Below are positions 8,924-18,084 of a stretch of 64,000 bases of DNA, piece by piece (position 1 is the stretch's first letter; every line of letters starts with the position of its first letter). The DNA is from Bacillus sp. ISL-45 (GTDB lineage: Bacteria; Bacillota; Bacilli; Bacillales; Cytobacillaceae). A program made the position numbers and the translations under genes. The stretch covers positions 273,375 to 337,374 of the forward strand of contig NZ_JAGGQQ010000004.1 in NCBI RefSeq assembly GCF_018613195.1, in the 5' to 3' direction. A model generated the notes under the pieces. That model was not told where the DNA came from. It searched no databases and was given only the letters and a program-made list of their open reading frames with translations.

Positions 8924-10273
8924 TTATTCCACCTTCTTTCTTAAACAAGCAATATAAAACCCATCAGAGCCAAAGTCCTGCGGAAGAATCTGCACATCAA
9001 AGCCATTGATCACTGGTTTGATTGTCTCAGGCATTCTTTCTGCAAATGTTGTATCTCCTTCGAATTCAGGATGCTCGCTTAAAAATTTTTCAATTACTTC
9101 CTGGTTTTCTTCACGGTCAACCGTGCATGTACTATATACAAGTGTCCCTCCAGATTTTAAAAGAGGGCCAACTGATTCGAGTAGGCTTAGCTGTATGGTT
9201 TGCAGCTGTGATAAATCCTGTTCCTTCTTAGTATACTTCATATCCGGCTTTCGTCTCATCACTCCCAGCCCAGAGCATGGTGCATCAAGCAAAACCCGGT
9301 CGATAGATTCTTTTTCAAATTGGTCTGCGGCCTCGCGGCTGTCCATTTTTTGAGCATCAATATTTTCGAGACCCAAGCGCTCCGCATTCTCGGAGATTAG
9401 CTTCACTTTGTGCTCATGCAAGTCAAGAGAAATGACCTTCCCGCTATTTCCCAGCTTCTCGGCGATATGAGTAGTTTTCCCGCCCGGTGCTGCACATGCA
9501 TCAAGAATCACTTCTTCTTCTTTGATGCCCAGAGCATGGGCAACCAGCATTGAGCTCTCATCCTGGATGGTTAACAAGCCATACTTGAACGCTTTGGATG
9601 AAGCCAAATTGCCCCGGAGACACTTGATTGCTTCTGGGAGAATCGGACTTGGTTCTACATCAAATCCTTCTTCCTCAAGAAGGTCAATACACTCATCCCG
9701 GGAGATTCTCGTCAAGTTGACCCTGCCTGTCTGGAGCGGAGCAGTTAAATTCACTTCACACATTTCCTGTGTCTTTTCGACACCGAATTGGTTGACCCAC
9801 CTTCTTACGAGCCACAATGGATGGCTGGTCTCGATGGAAATTCTTTCAGCAGGATCTGTGATGGCATCAAGTGAAGGCAGTCCATTTCTCTGGATGCTTC
9901 TCAACACACCATTCACTAGACTGGCAATACCTTTATGTCCCCTGCGTTTTGCAATTTCCACTGCTTCATATATAGCCGCTCTTTCCGGAATTTTATCCAA
10001 GTAGACCATCTGGTACAGTGTCATACGAAGCAGATTGATGACCCAGCTTTGAAGCTTTTTATTTTTTTCGATAAATGGCTTAAGGTAAAAATCGATGGTC
10101 ATTTTCCGCTGAAGCGTGCCATATACCAATTCTGTCAGCAAGCCTACGTCAATCGGGCTGATTTCATTTTTTTCAATCGCATTGTTCAAGAGCAGATTGC
10201 TGTAGGCCTGGTTCTTCTCTATTGTTTCAAGTAGCTGCAATGCTGTATCCCTGACATTTTTCTTTTTACTCAT
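8924..10273 (-). CDS. rsmB: 16S rRNA m5C967 methyltransferase RsmB
   Basis: SAM-dependent enzyme making 5-methylcytosine 967 of 16S rRNA. The 449 residues comprise an N-terminal NusB-like RNA-binding domain ([20 protein letters not shown] onward) and a C-terminal Rossmann methyltransferase domain. Motifs are [15 protein letters not shown] near 257, the catalytic region [15 protein letters not shown] near 325 and the second Cys motif YSTCTV near 379. Start ATG overlaps the end of fmt by 8 bases, indicating translational coupling. The fmt-rsmB-rlmN order is standard. Confidence 0.96.
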   Translation of the reverse strand: MSKKKNVRDTALQLLETIEKNQAYSNLLLNNAIEKNEISPIDVGLLTELVYGTLQRKMTIDFYLKPFIEKNKKLQSWVINLLRMTLYQMVYLDKIPERAAIYEAVEIAKRRGHKGIASLVNGVLRSIQRNGLPSLDAITDPAERISIETSHPLWLVRRWVNQFGVEKTQEMCEVNLTAPLQTGRVNLTRISRDECIDLLEEEGFDVEPSPILPEAIKCLRGNLASSKAFKYGLLTIQDESSMLVAHALGIKEEEVILDACAAPGGKTTHIAEKLGNSGKVISLDLHEHKVKLISENAERLGLENIDAQKMDSREAADQFEKESIDRVLLDAPCSGLGVMRRKPDMKYTKKEQDLSQLQTIQLSLLESVGPLLKSGGTLVYSTCTVDREENQEVIEKFLSEHPEFEGDTTFAERMPETIKPVINGFDVQILPQDFGSDGFYIACLRKKVE

Positions 10274-11219
10274 GGATGTCTCCTAACTTAACGCCTGGCT
10301 GTAAGTTTGCCCCTGCCCCCAGCAAGAATTGCTTCGCATCCATCTTTTTCTTGCCGGCTGGCTGAAGTTCTGTGATTTTTATTGCGGTTTCATCACCAGT
10401 CGAAACAACAAAACCATCCTCTTCAACTTTGACAATCGTACCAGGCTGGTCGTTTCCTGTATAACTTACCTTTTCGGCGGTCCATATCTTCATCACCGAT
10501 CCATCCATAGTCGTATAGGCAACGGGCCACGGATTCATGCCGCGGATATGGTTATAAATTTCGGCGCCAGCTCGGTTCCAATCAATTTTTTCCTGTTCGC
10601 GCTTGATATTCCATGCGAAGGTAGCATCTTCATCGTTTTGGGGAATCGGAGTGATCTCCCCTTTTAACAGCTTGGGAATTGTCTCTGACAAGAGATCAGC
10701 ACCAGCTGAGCTCATTTTATCATGCAAAGATCCAACTGTATCTGTATCGGTAATTGGTACTTCAACCTGTGTCAGGATATCGCCAGCGTCCAGCTTTTCT
10801 ACCATATACATAATCGTTATACCTGTTTTTTCTTTGCCGCGGATGATGGCGTAGTGAATTGGAGCACCGCCGCGCAGCTCTGGCAAAAGGGATGCATGGA
10901 CATTTATGCAGCCAAACTTTGGTGCCTCAAGGAGTTTGTTTGGCAAGATTTGTCCAAACGCAGCAGTGACAATTAATTCTGGTTCAAGGGCCAGAATTTT
11001 ATCGAGTTCCTCCTCCTGGCGTATTTTCTCCGGCTGATAAACAGTAATGCCATGTTTCAGCGCTTCTGCTTTTACCGGAGGCGGAGTCATGACCCGTTTT
11101 CTTCCAACTGGGCGGTCAGGCTGGGTAACAACTCCGACTACGTCATAGCCTTCATCGACCAATCTCCTCAAAACCGGGACAGAAAAATCCGGAGTCCCCA
11201 TAAATACGATTCTTGTCAT
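10266..11219 (-). CDS. fmt: Methionyl-tRNA formyltransferase
   Basis: Formylates initiator Met-tRNA with 10-formyltetrahydrofolate. In 317 residues the N-terminal Rossmann domain starts [16 protein letters not shown] and carries the catalytic region [20 protein letters not shown] near 105-125. The C-terminal OB-like domain (from about 205) binds tRNA. It overlaps def by 4 bases (ATGA), so formylation and deformylation are cotranslated, a nearly universal pairing in bacteria. Confidence 0.97.
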   Translation of the reverse strand: MTRIVFMGTPDFSVPVLRRLVDEGYDVVGVVTQPDRPVGRKRVMTPPPVKAEALKHGITVYQPEKIRQEEELDKILALEPELIVTAAFGQILPNKLLEAPKFGCINVHASLLPELRGGAPIHYAIIRGKEKTGITIMYMVEKLDAGDILTQVEVPITDTDTVGSLHDKMSSAGADLLSETIPKLLKGEITPIPQNDEDATFAWNIKREQEKIDWNRAGAEIYNHIRGMNPWPVAYTTMDGSVMKIWTAEKVSYTGNDQPGTIVKVEEDGFVVSTGDETAIKITELQPAGKKKMDAKQFLLGAGANLQPGVKLGDIHE

Positions 11220-11701
11220 TCCTGGTTCAACTCCTCTAACTCAGCTTCTTCAATATATCTAGACACCTTGGTGGTGAATAGCACTCCGTGTAAATGGTCA
11301 ATCTCATGGAGGATTGCTCTTGCTAAAAACTCCTCTGCTACTAGTTCATAGCTTTTCCCTTTGCGATTCTGGGCCTTTACCTTCACATAATGCGGACGTG
11401 AGACCTCCCCGTATAATCCCGGGAAACTCAAGCACCCTTCAGGTCCAGTTTGCTCACCGCGAGATTCCATGATAACAGGGTTGATCAATTCAATCGTACC
11501 GTGCTCATCATCGATATCGACAATCGCAATTTGTTTCTTTATATCTATTTGAGGAGCGGCCAGGCCGACGCCATCAAATTCAATCATTGTATCATACATG
11601 TCATCCAGCAGCTTTGCCAGTTTTTTATCGAAAACTGTGACCTTTTCGCATTCCTGCTCCAAAATGTCCGCTGGATAAGTTACTATTTTTCTTACTGCCA
11701 A
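11216..11701 (-). CDS. def: Peptide deformylase
   Basis: Metalloenzyme removing the formyl group from nascent proteins. The 161-residue length fits the type I group. The three motifs are present: GVGLAAPQ near 46, EGCLSFPG near 90 with the metal-binding Cys, and HEIDHLHG near 131 with the catalytic Glu and two His ligands. It is coupled to fmt. A gap of 203 bases separates it from priA, so it may have a promoter of its own; I see no clear one there. Bacilli often carry a second deformylase elsewhere. Confidence 0.97.
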   Translation of the reverse strand: MAVRKIVTYPADILEQECEKVTVFDKKLAKLLDDMYDTMIEFDGVGLAAPQIDIKKQIAIVDIDDEHGTIELINPVIMESRGEQTGPEGCLSFPGLYGEVSRPHYVKVKAQNRKGKSYELVAEEFLARAILHEIDHLHGVLFTTKVSRYIEEAELEELNQE

Positions 11702-11782
11702 AATAAATCCTCCAATAAATCCATTTAAATATTAGTATTAGCTTGTTCATTCAACTTTTTTCATAAACTTTCCTGAAAACTT

Positions 11783-11803
11783 GTTTCGTAAACTTTGCTG
11801 CTT
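11783..11803. repeat. Solitary end of an AAACTTTG repeat element
   Basis: TTTCGTAAACTTTGCTGCTT in the def-priA gap resembles the ends of the longer element at 57686-57862 and the solitary end at 24859-24890. The shared core is roughly TTTCGYAAACTTTGYTGCT. The rest of this 203-base gap (11702-11904) shows nothing else I can name. Confidence 0.4.
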
Positions 11804-11904
11804 CATATGGCCTAACATTACGTAGTTTCCTCGACAACTGGGTCCGGGCCGGCTTGTTGTATAAATAAGATTTTCACTCGAAAAAACTGCTTAAAAAGGA
11901 ATCA

Positions 11905-14319
11905 TTACATCAAAATATAGGGGTTTAGGTCGACAGAAATCTGCAAACCCCCTGTCCCTGTTTCCTGCTGGTAATGGTCAAGTATGGTTTTTAGGGCGTT
12001 CTTCAGTTCTGGTTCCTTTTTGTATTTTATCAGACATTGATAGCGATATCTATCGTTGATCCGTGGTATTGGCGATGCTACAGGCCCCAGTACAACCGCT
12101 TCATTCGACAGCCTGGAAGAGATGAACTTCGCAATTTTTTCCGTAACTGACACTACTTTCATCAATTCTTGATGGCTGACTGTAACAAGTGAAAGATAGT
12201 AAAACGGCGGGTACTGGTGAACCTTCCGCATCAGCATCTCTTGCTGGTAAAACCTGTCATAGTCCTGTGTCCCGGCAAGCTCAACACTGTAATGCTCGGG
12301 TGTATAAGTCTGGATTACTACCTCTCCGGGAAGCTTGTGTCTTCCAGCCCTCCCGCTTACTTGTGTTAATAGCTGGAAGGTCTTTTCCGAAGACCGGAAA
12401 TCGGGCAGGTTCAACATAGTGTCTGCTGAAAGGACACCTACTAATGTAATGTTTGGAAAATCCAACCCTTTCGCGATCATTTGCGTACCGAGTAAAATAT
12501 CCGCCTGACCCTCTTGAAATGCCGTGAGCAGCTTTTCATGTGAACCTTTCCTGCCAGTTGTATCGACATCCATCCTGATGATCCTCGCCTCAGGGATCAA
12601 TTTCAACAGTTCTTCCTCAACCTTTTGTGTCCCGGTCCCGAAATAGCGGATATGCTCACTATTGCATTCAGGACAAATGGTCGGCACCCTGTCTTCGTAA
12701 CCGCAATAATGGCATTTCATCTGCTCATTATATCGGTGGTATGTCAGTGTGATATCGCAATGCGGACAGTTCATGACATATCCGCAATCACGGCACATCA
12801 CAAACGACGAATGCCCGCGTTTATTTAAAAACAGGACGGTCTGCTCTTTTTTCTCAAGCCTGTCTTTTATCTTTTCAAAAAGCTTTACCGAAAACATCGA
12901 TCGGTTTCCTGTTCGTAATTCCTCTCGCATATCGACGATTTCAACGGTTGGCAGCGCCTGATTATTCATCCGCTTGGGGAGAGAGAGCAAAGTATACCTT
13001 CCTTTTTGTGCACGGGCAAATGATTCAAGTGAGGGAGTCGCACTGCCGAGGACGACTGGACAAGCATTTGTCTTAGCCCTCTGGATCGCTACGTCCCTTG
13101 CATGGTATCTTGGGTTCTCTTCTTGCTTATAGCTCGTTTCGTGCTCTTCATCGATGATAATGATTCCGATATTCTCGAATGGGGCAAAAATCGCCGACCT
13201 GGCTCCTACCACCACTTTTACTTCCTTGCGCTGGATTTTCCGCCATTCATCATACTTCTCACCCGCAGACAGACCGCTATGCATGACAGCCACCAGATCA
13301 CCAAATCGCTCCTTGAAGCGCGTGACCATTTGCGGCGTCAATGAGATTTCCGGAACAAGCACAATCGCTTCCTTGCCTTTACTCAATACCTCCTGTATGG
13401 ACTGCAAATAAATTTCAGTCTTACCGCTGCCTGTCACGCCATATAAAAGAAAGACTTCATGCAAGTCCTTTTCAATTGCAGAAAGGATGGGGCCAATCGC
13501 TTTTTCTTGTTCAACTGTCAGTTCGAGAGCCATTTTCCGTTCAAATTCCCGTTCTGAATATGGGTCCCTGTATACCTCCAGCTCTTCTACTTTCAGCATA
13601 CCTTTCTTAGCTAGTGACTGTATTGATGCCTGGGAGATTCCAAGACTGGAGAGCAACAGTCTCTGTTCCACAGGTTCTGGATGTTCCAGAAAGAAATCAA
13701 GTACAGATCGCTGTCCTGACGCCTGTGGTGAAAGTTTGTCCCTTGCCTCCCTGAGCTGAACAGGCTCAACTGCAGGTGAAACATGTTTGAGCAGCTTTTT
13801 GCGCACTCTGTCCTTCACCTGGTAAACTACCTCTACCCTGCCAGACGACGCCTCCTTTTGCAGCTGCTGTACAAGACCCTTGGTAACGGCATCCTCCCAG
13901 CTAATTTCATTATTTTCCCTGAACAACTCTATTAAATTTCCAGGCAGATCAGTTATATCTGTCCCTTTTGCAAGCACAATCTTCTTTTCGTATTTTGCCT
14001 TCAACGCTGCTGGAAGCATTGCCTGGTAAGAGGAGATTTTATAGCTTAGTGTATGTTCAGTCAGCCAGTCCCCCAGTTCGAGAAGTTCTACATTCAGTAC
14101 GGGTGTCAAATCAAGTGGTTCGATGATTGAGCGCAGCTTAGAGAAGCTGGACTCTTTCTTAAGGTCCCTGACAAATCCCTGGATTTTTCTTGGACCAAAC
14201 GGTACGATGACCCTTGTCCCAGGCTTGATTACATCTTTGAATTTTTCAGGTATTTTATAGTCAAAGGTTTTGTCAGTTTGCTTTGCAGGCACATCGACAA
14301 TAACGCTTGCTATATTCAT
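11905..14319 (-). CDS. priA: Primosomal protein N' (replication restart helicase PriA)
   Basis: PriA recognises stalled or D-loop forks and reloads the replicative helicase. The 804 residues include the N-terminal 3'-end-binding domain (DVPAKQTDKTFDYKIP), a superfamily 2 helicase core with P-loop LLYGVTGSGKTEIY near 292, DEEH near 388 and the SATPSLES motif. A zinc module follows with CRDCGYVMNCPHC and KCHYCGYEDRVPTICPEC. Motifs ILLGTQMIAKGLDFPN and GRAGRHKLPGEV complete the second RecA lobe. It overlaps coaBC by 4 bases; the coaBC-priA pairing is conserved. Confidence 0.97.
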   Translation of the reverse strand: MNIASVIVDVPAKQTDKTFDYKIPEKFKDVIKPGTRVIVPFGPRKIQGFVRDLKKESSFSKLRSIIEPLDLTPVLNVELLELGDWLTEHTLSYKISSYQAMLPAALKAKYEKKIVLAKGTDITDLPGNLIELFRENNEISWEDAVTKGLVQQLQKEASSGRVEVVYQVKDRVRKKLLKHVSPAVEPVQLREARDKLSPQASGQRSVLDFFLEHPEPVEQRLLLSSLGISQASIQSLAKKGMLKVEELEVYRDPYSEREFERKMALELTVEQEKAIGPILSAIEKDLHEVFLLYGVTGSGKTEIYLQSIQEVLSKGKEAIVLVPEISLTPQMVTRFKERFGDLVAVMHSGLSAGEKYDEWRKIQRKEVKVVVGARSAIFAPFENIGIIIIDEEHETSYKQEENPRYHARDVAIQRAKTNACPVVLGSATPSLESFARAQKGRYTLLSLPKRMNNQALPTVEIVDMREELRTGNRSMFSVKLFEKIKDRLEKKEQTVLFLNKRGHSSFVMCRDCGYVMNCPHCDITLTYHRYNEQMKCHYCGYEDRVPTICPECNSEHIRYFGTGTQKVEEELLKLIPEARIIRMDVDTTGRKGSHEKLLTAFQEGQADILLGTQMIAKGLDFPNITLVGVLSADTMLNLPDFRSSEKTFQLLTQVSGRAGRHKLPGEVVIQTYTPEHYSVELAGTQDYDRFYQQEMLMRKVHQYPPFYYLSLVTVSHQELMKVVSVTEKIAKFISSRLSNEAVVLGPVASPIPRINDRYRYQCLIKYKKEPELKNALKTILDHYQQETGTGGLQISVDLNPYILM

Positions 14320-15527
14320 AAGCTTTCATCCTTTTTAAAACAGTGAATGACTTCGGCAAGGATCTTTCGGGCTACATCTGATTTTGACATCAAAGGCAGC
14401 TCGACGTACGTACCATCCTTTTTGTAAATGGTGACAATATTGGTGTCAGCACCAAAGCCCGCGCCTTCCTGTTTGACGTTATTCGCCACAATCATGTCTG
14501 CATTTTTTCTGGCAAGCTTGCCCTTCGCATGGTTTTCGACATCATTGGTTTCTGCTGCGAACCCTACAATCACCTGGCTCGTTTTCCTTTGTCCGAGTTC
14601 AAACAGTATATCCTTCGTCCTTTCAAGCTCAAGAGCCTGGTCGCCTTCTTTTTTCTTCATTTTCTCTTCATAGATATATTTCGGCCGGTAATCCGCGACG
14701 GCTGCGGTACCAATCATGACATCTGCTTTATCAAAATGCGCCAGGGCAGCCTGGTACATATCCTCTGCACTTTCCACTTTAATCAATTCGGTTCCGGTTG
14801 GAGGTTCGAGGTTGACCGGCCCCGAAACAAGGATCACTCTTGCCCCCATTTTCACAGCTTCCCCTGCGATTGCATAGCCCATCTTGCCAGTTGAATGGTT
14901 GGTCAGAAAGCGGACAGGATCGATTTTTTCTCTTGTAGGGCCCGCAGTAACCAAGACAGTTTGACCTGATAGATCGCCGCCCTTATTAGCAAAAAACTGG
15001 CCAGCAAGGTCCACGATTGTCTCAGGTTCCTCAAGACGGCCCTTGCCTGTGTAACCACATGCCAGATACCCTTCTCCGGGTTCGATAAATTCATAACCGA
15101 AGCTTCTTAAAATTTCCATGTTTTTCATGACAGCAGGATGCTGGTACATATGAACATTCATCGCTGGCGCCACCCACACAGGTGCTGTCGCGGCGAGAAG
15201 TGTAGTAGATATCATATTATCAGCAATCCCATTTGCAAGCTTGCCGATGATATTGGCAGTCGCCGGGGCAATTATGATCAAATCAGCCCAATCAGCTAAA
15301 TGGATATGGGCGATATTTTTCGGATTTTTCTCATCGAATGTATCTGTATAAACTTCACTTCTGGACAATGCCTGAAAAGTGAGCGGAGTAACGAATTTAG
15401 CTGCAGAATCACTAAGGATCACTTTCACTTCAGCGCCGGCCTGTGTCAACTTGCTCGTCAGCGCAGCACCCTTATACACAGCGATCCCACCGGTCACGCA
15501 CAATAGAATTTTTTTACCGTTCAGCAT
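14316..15527 (-). CDS. coaBC: Bifunctional phosphopantothenoylcysteine decarboxylase / synthetase CoaBC
   Basis: Two consecutive steps of coenzyme A synthesis in one protein of 403 residues. The N-terminal flavin decarboxylase half (CoaC) has KILLCVTGGIAVYKGA, the active-site His in NPKNIAHIHL, the APAMNVHMYQHPA loop and the catalytic Cys in EGYLACGYTGKGRL. The C-terminal CoaB half shows VLVTAGPTREKIDPVRFLTN and the KKDILFEL-like lysine region. It starts a probable operon with priA-def-fmt-rsmB-rlmN-prpC-prkC-rsgA-rpe. Confidence 0.97.
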   Translation of the reverse strand: MLNGKKILLCVTGGIAVYKGAALTSKLTQAGAEVKVILSDSAAKFVTPLTFQALSRSEVYTDTFDEKNPKNIAHIHLADWADLIIIAPATANIIGKLANGIADNMISTTLLAATAPVWVAPAMNVHMYQHPAVMKNMEILRSFGYEFIEPGEGYLACGYTGKGRLEEPETIVDLAGQFFANKGGDLSGQTVLVTAGPTREKIDPVRFLTNHSTGKMGYAIAGEAVKMGARVILVSGPVNLEPPTGTELIKVESAEDMYQAALAHFDKADVMIGTAAVADYRPKYIYEEKMKKKEGDQALELERTKDILFELGQRKTSQVIVGFAAETNDVENHAKGKLARKNADMIVANNVKQEGAGFGADTNIVTIYKKDGTYVELPLMSKSDVARKILAEVIHCFKKDESL

Positions 15528-15778
15528 GTCAGAGAACCCCCATTTTACAACAAACTATCATTATGATTGAACTATAACATTTTTTCACAGATTAAGCATG
15601 AAATAGGCAAGACAGCTGCTTTAATATAATCGCTGTGACATGTACAGAGCCTTACATTATGACCTACCTGGACTATGCCCATTTTTATTGGGTTTATATA
15701 TTGTTTCAATGGGACCTTTTTTCAAGCAAAGTCCCGTTTCGGGCTTATAGAACCATTCTATTTGCCAGTAACGTCTAA

Positions 15779-15813
15779 ACAAAAAAATAACAACCCAATA
15801 AATAGGTTGTTAT
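15779..15813 (-). terminator. Terminator of the remA-gmk-rpoZ transcript
   Basis: ATAACAACC and GGTTGTTAT form a perfect 9-bp stem around a 9-base loop, followed on the minus strand by a run of seven T. It lies just beyond the rpoZ stop. The rest of the 293-base gap to coaBC holds a GGGAC/GTCCC hairpin near 15713-15745 and no clear promoter. Confidence 0.88.
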
Positions 15814-15820
15814 CGCGGTG

Positions 15821-16045
15821 TTATTCGTTGATATTTAACTCTTCATGGCTTCCTGCTGTCTTGAAATGAAGCTTTTCTGCGTTGATCTCTTCGAGTGCCT
15901 TGCCGACGAATTTGTGGGAAACATACTTATCTAACTTAGCATCCATATGGACCTGCATGCTGCGTGCGCGTTTTGCCGCAACCGATACCAATGAGTATTT
16001 TGAATCAATTTTTGTCATTAAAGAGTCAATAGAAGGGTTAAGCAT
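15821..16045 (-). CDS. rpoZ: DNA-directed RNA polymerase omega subunit
   Basis: Omega assists folding and assembly of the beta-prime subunit. The 74-residue protein starts [19 protein letters not shown] and continues with the conserved RAR motif near residue 26 and [12 protein letters not shown] near 45-56. The ATG directly follows the gmk stop (TAA-ATG), implying coupling. The remA-gmk-rpoZ-coaBC order is a Bacillus standard. Confidence 0.96.
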   Translation of the reverse strand: MLNPSIDSLMTKIDSKYSLVSVAAKRARSMQVHMDAKLDKYVSHKFVGKALEEINAEKLHFKTAGSHEELNINE

Positions 16046-16669
<624 letters not shown>

Positions 16670-16933
16670 CTACCCTTCATCAATAATATCATCACGGTCA
16701 TTCAGGCGGTGTGCTACTGTTTCCGGCTGTACCGCAGAGAGGATGACATGGTCGCTGTCCATGACTATAACAGCCCTCGTCCTTCTTCCATATGTTGCGT
16801 CTATTAATGACCCACGGTCGCGTGCGTCCTGGATGATCCGTTTTATTGGAGCTGATTCAGGACTTACGATCGAGATGATCCTGTTAGCTGAAACAATATT
16901 GCCGAAGCCTATATTTATAAGCTTTATTGCCAT
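16670..16933 (-). CDS. remA: Extracellular matrix regulator RemA (DUF370)
   Basis: RemA is a small DNA-binding protein that in B. subtilis activates matrix operons and osmoprotection genes by binding arrays of repeated sites as an oligomeric ring. The 87 residues begin [19 protein letters not shown] and include [20 protein letters not shown] and [16 protein letters not shown], diagnostic of DUF370. It sits between yloC and gmk, as in other Bacillaceae. No matrix operon is in this window. Confidence 0.96.
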   Translation of the reverse strand: MAIKLINIGFGNIVSANRIISIVSPESAPIKRIIQDARDRGSLIDATYGRRTRAVIVMDSDHVILSAVQPETVAHRLNDRDDIIDEG

Positions 16934-16989
16934 GATGGTCCCCCAATCATCAGTTATTTATTTTGGCCTTTTTAGACCCTTTCTAAACG

Positions 16990-17862
16990 CTACTCTATAT
17001 TTTGCACTTGTTCCTTAACCTTTTCCAAGAGGCTTTTCATCTCGACTACTTCCCTGGCAACTCTTGAATCATTCGCCTTGGAACCGATCGTGTTGACCTC
17101 GCGATTCATTTCCTGAAGCAGAAAATCGAGTTTCCTGCCAAGAGGCTCATTCGCCTTCAATATTTCTTTGAATTGACTTACATGGCTTTCAAGCCTGGCA
17201 ATTTCTTCACTGATATCAGCTTTATCCGCAAAGAAGGCAACCTCGGTAAGGATTCTGTCTTCACCTGCCTGGCTATCCGTCAATTCAGCCATTTTCTTCT
17301 GAAGCCTTTCACGGTACTGCTCTACAACACTCGGCGCCAGCTTTTTCACACTCGTGATATTTTCTTTTAACTGCTGGATATGCTGCAATACATCCTTTTC
17401 AAGTGCTGATCCTTCCAGCATACGCATTTGGACCAGTTGGCCCCCTGCATCCTCAACGGCTGAAAGGAGAAGAAGTTCAAGTTCTTCATTTTCAGCTTCT
17501 ATTTCCTCAATATGGATGATTTCTTGCCTGCTGACTATATCACGGAGCTCAATATCCCCCGCAATGCTGTACCTGTTCTTGATTTCAGTTATGTGATGAA
17601 CTAATTCGTCAAGGGCTTCCCAGTCAATATGTACACTTCGGCTAACTATGCCTTCGCCCTCCAAAGTTACAAATACTTCGACTCTCCCTCTTTTTATATG
17701 TGCGCCGAGTTTCTTTTTTATTTTTTCTTCCGTTTTCAGGAGCTGCCGGGGCATGCGAATATGGAACTCACAAAAACGGTGATTGACCGTTTTGACCTCG
17801 ACTGTGACACTGAACCTGTCAGATTCAGTCCTGCTCCTTCCAAACCCAGTCATACTGACGAC
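16990..17862 (-). CDS. yloC: YicC/YloC family endoribonuclease
   Basis: Member of the YicC family (YicC-like N domain plus DUF1732). E. coli YicC has endoribonuclease activity; the role of the Bacillus protein is less clear. The signature MTGFGRSR stands at the N-terminus, VNHRFCEFHIRMPR near 30-43, and the C-terminus has LGRKLDFLLQEMNREVNTIGSKAND. I chose the ATG at 17862 (290 residues) because the family begins close before SMTGFGR. An ATG six codons upstream (17880) is possible, and neither has a strong Shine-Dalgarno. A weak promoter-like pair lies at 17932-17961. Confidence 0.9.
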   Translation of the reverse strand, partial: VVSMTGFGRSRTESDRFSVTVEVKTVNHRFCEFHIRMPRQLLKTEEKIKKKLGAHIKRGRVEVFVTLEGEGIVSRSVHIDWEALDELVHHITEIKNRYSIAGDIELRDIVSRQEIIHIEEIEAENEELELLLLSAVEDAGGQLVQMRMLEGSALEKDVLQHIQQLKENITSVKKLAPSVVEQYRERLQKKMAELTDSQAGEDRILTEVAFFADKADISEEIARLESHVSQFKEILKANEPLGRKLDFLLQEMNREVNTIGSKANDSRVAREVVEMKSLLEKVKEQVQNIE

Positions 17863-18040
17863 CATTTCAGACACATCCATTCTTTCTAAAAAGTCGAGTT
17901 TCCTGTAGACCCCGTGGAACAGGCTTATTCGTTTATGTAAAATCTAATTTATGTTTTTCAACTCCGCTCCTTCCCTCGAAAGGAACTTCCAAGCTTAAGA
18001 TTGTTAGCTGTAAATGCAGGAAAGATTACGAAAGTATTAG

Positions 18041-18077
18041 TAAAAAAAAGAAAGGCAATAGAGCCTTCTCTATTACC
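18041..18077 (-). terminator. Terminator of yloB
   Basis: GGTAATAGAG and CTCTATTGCC (minus strand) form a 10-bp stem with a 4-base loop, followed by TTTCTTTTTTTTA. It separates yloB from the yloC-remA-gmk-rpoZ unit. Confidence 0.92.
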
Positions 18078-18084
18078 TAACGGA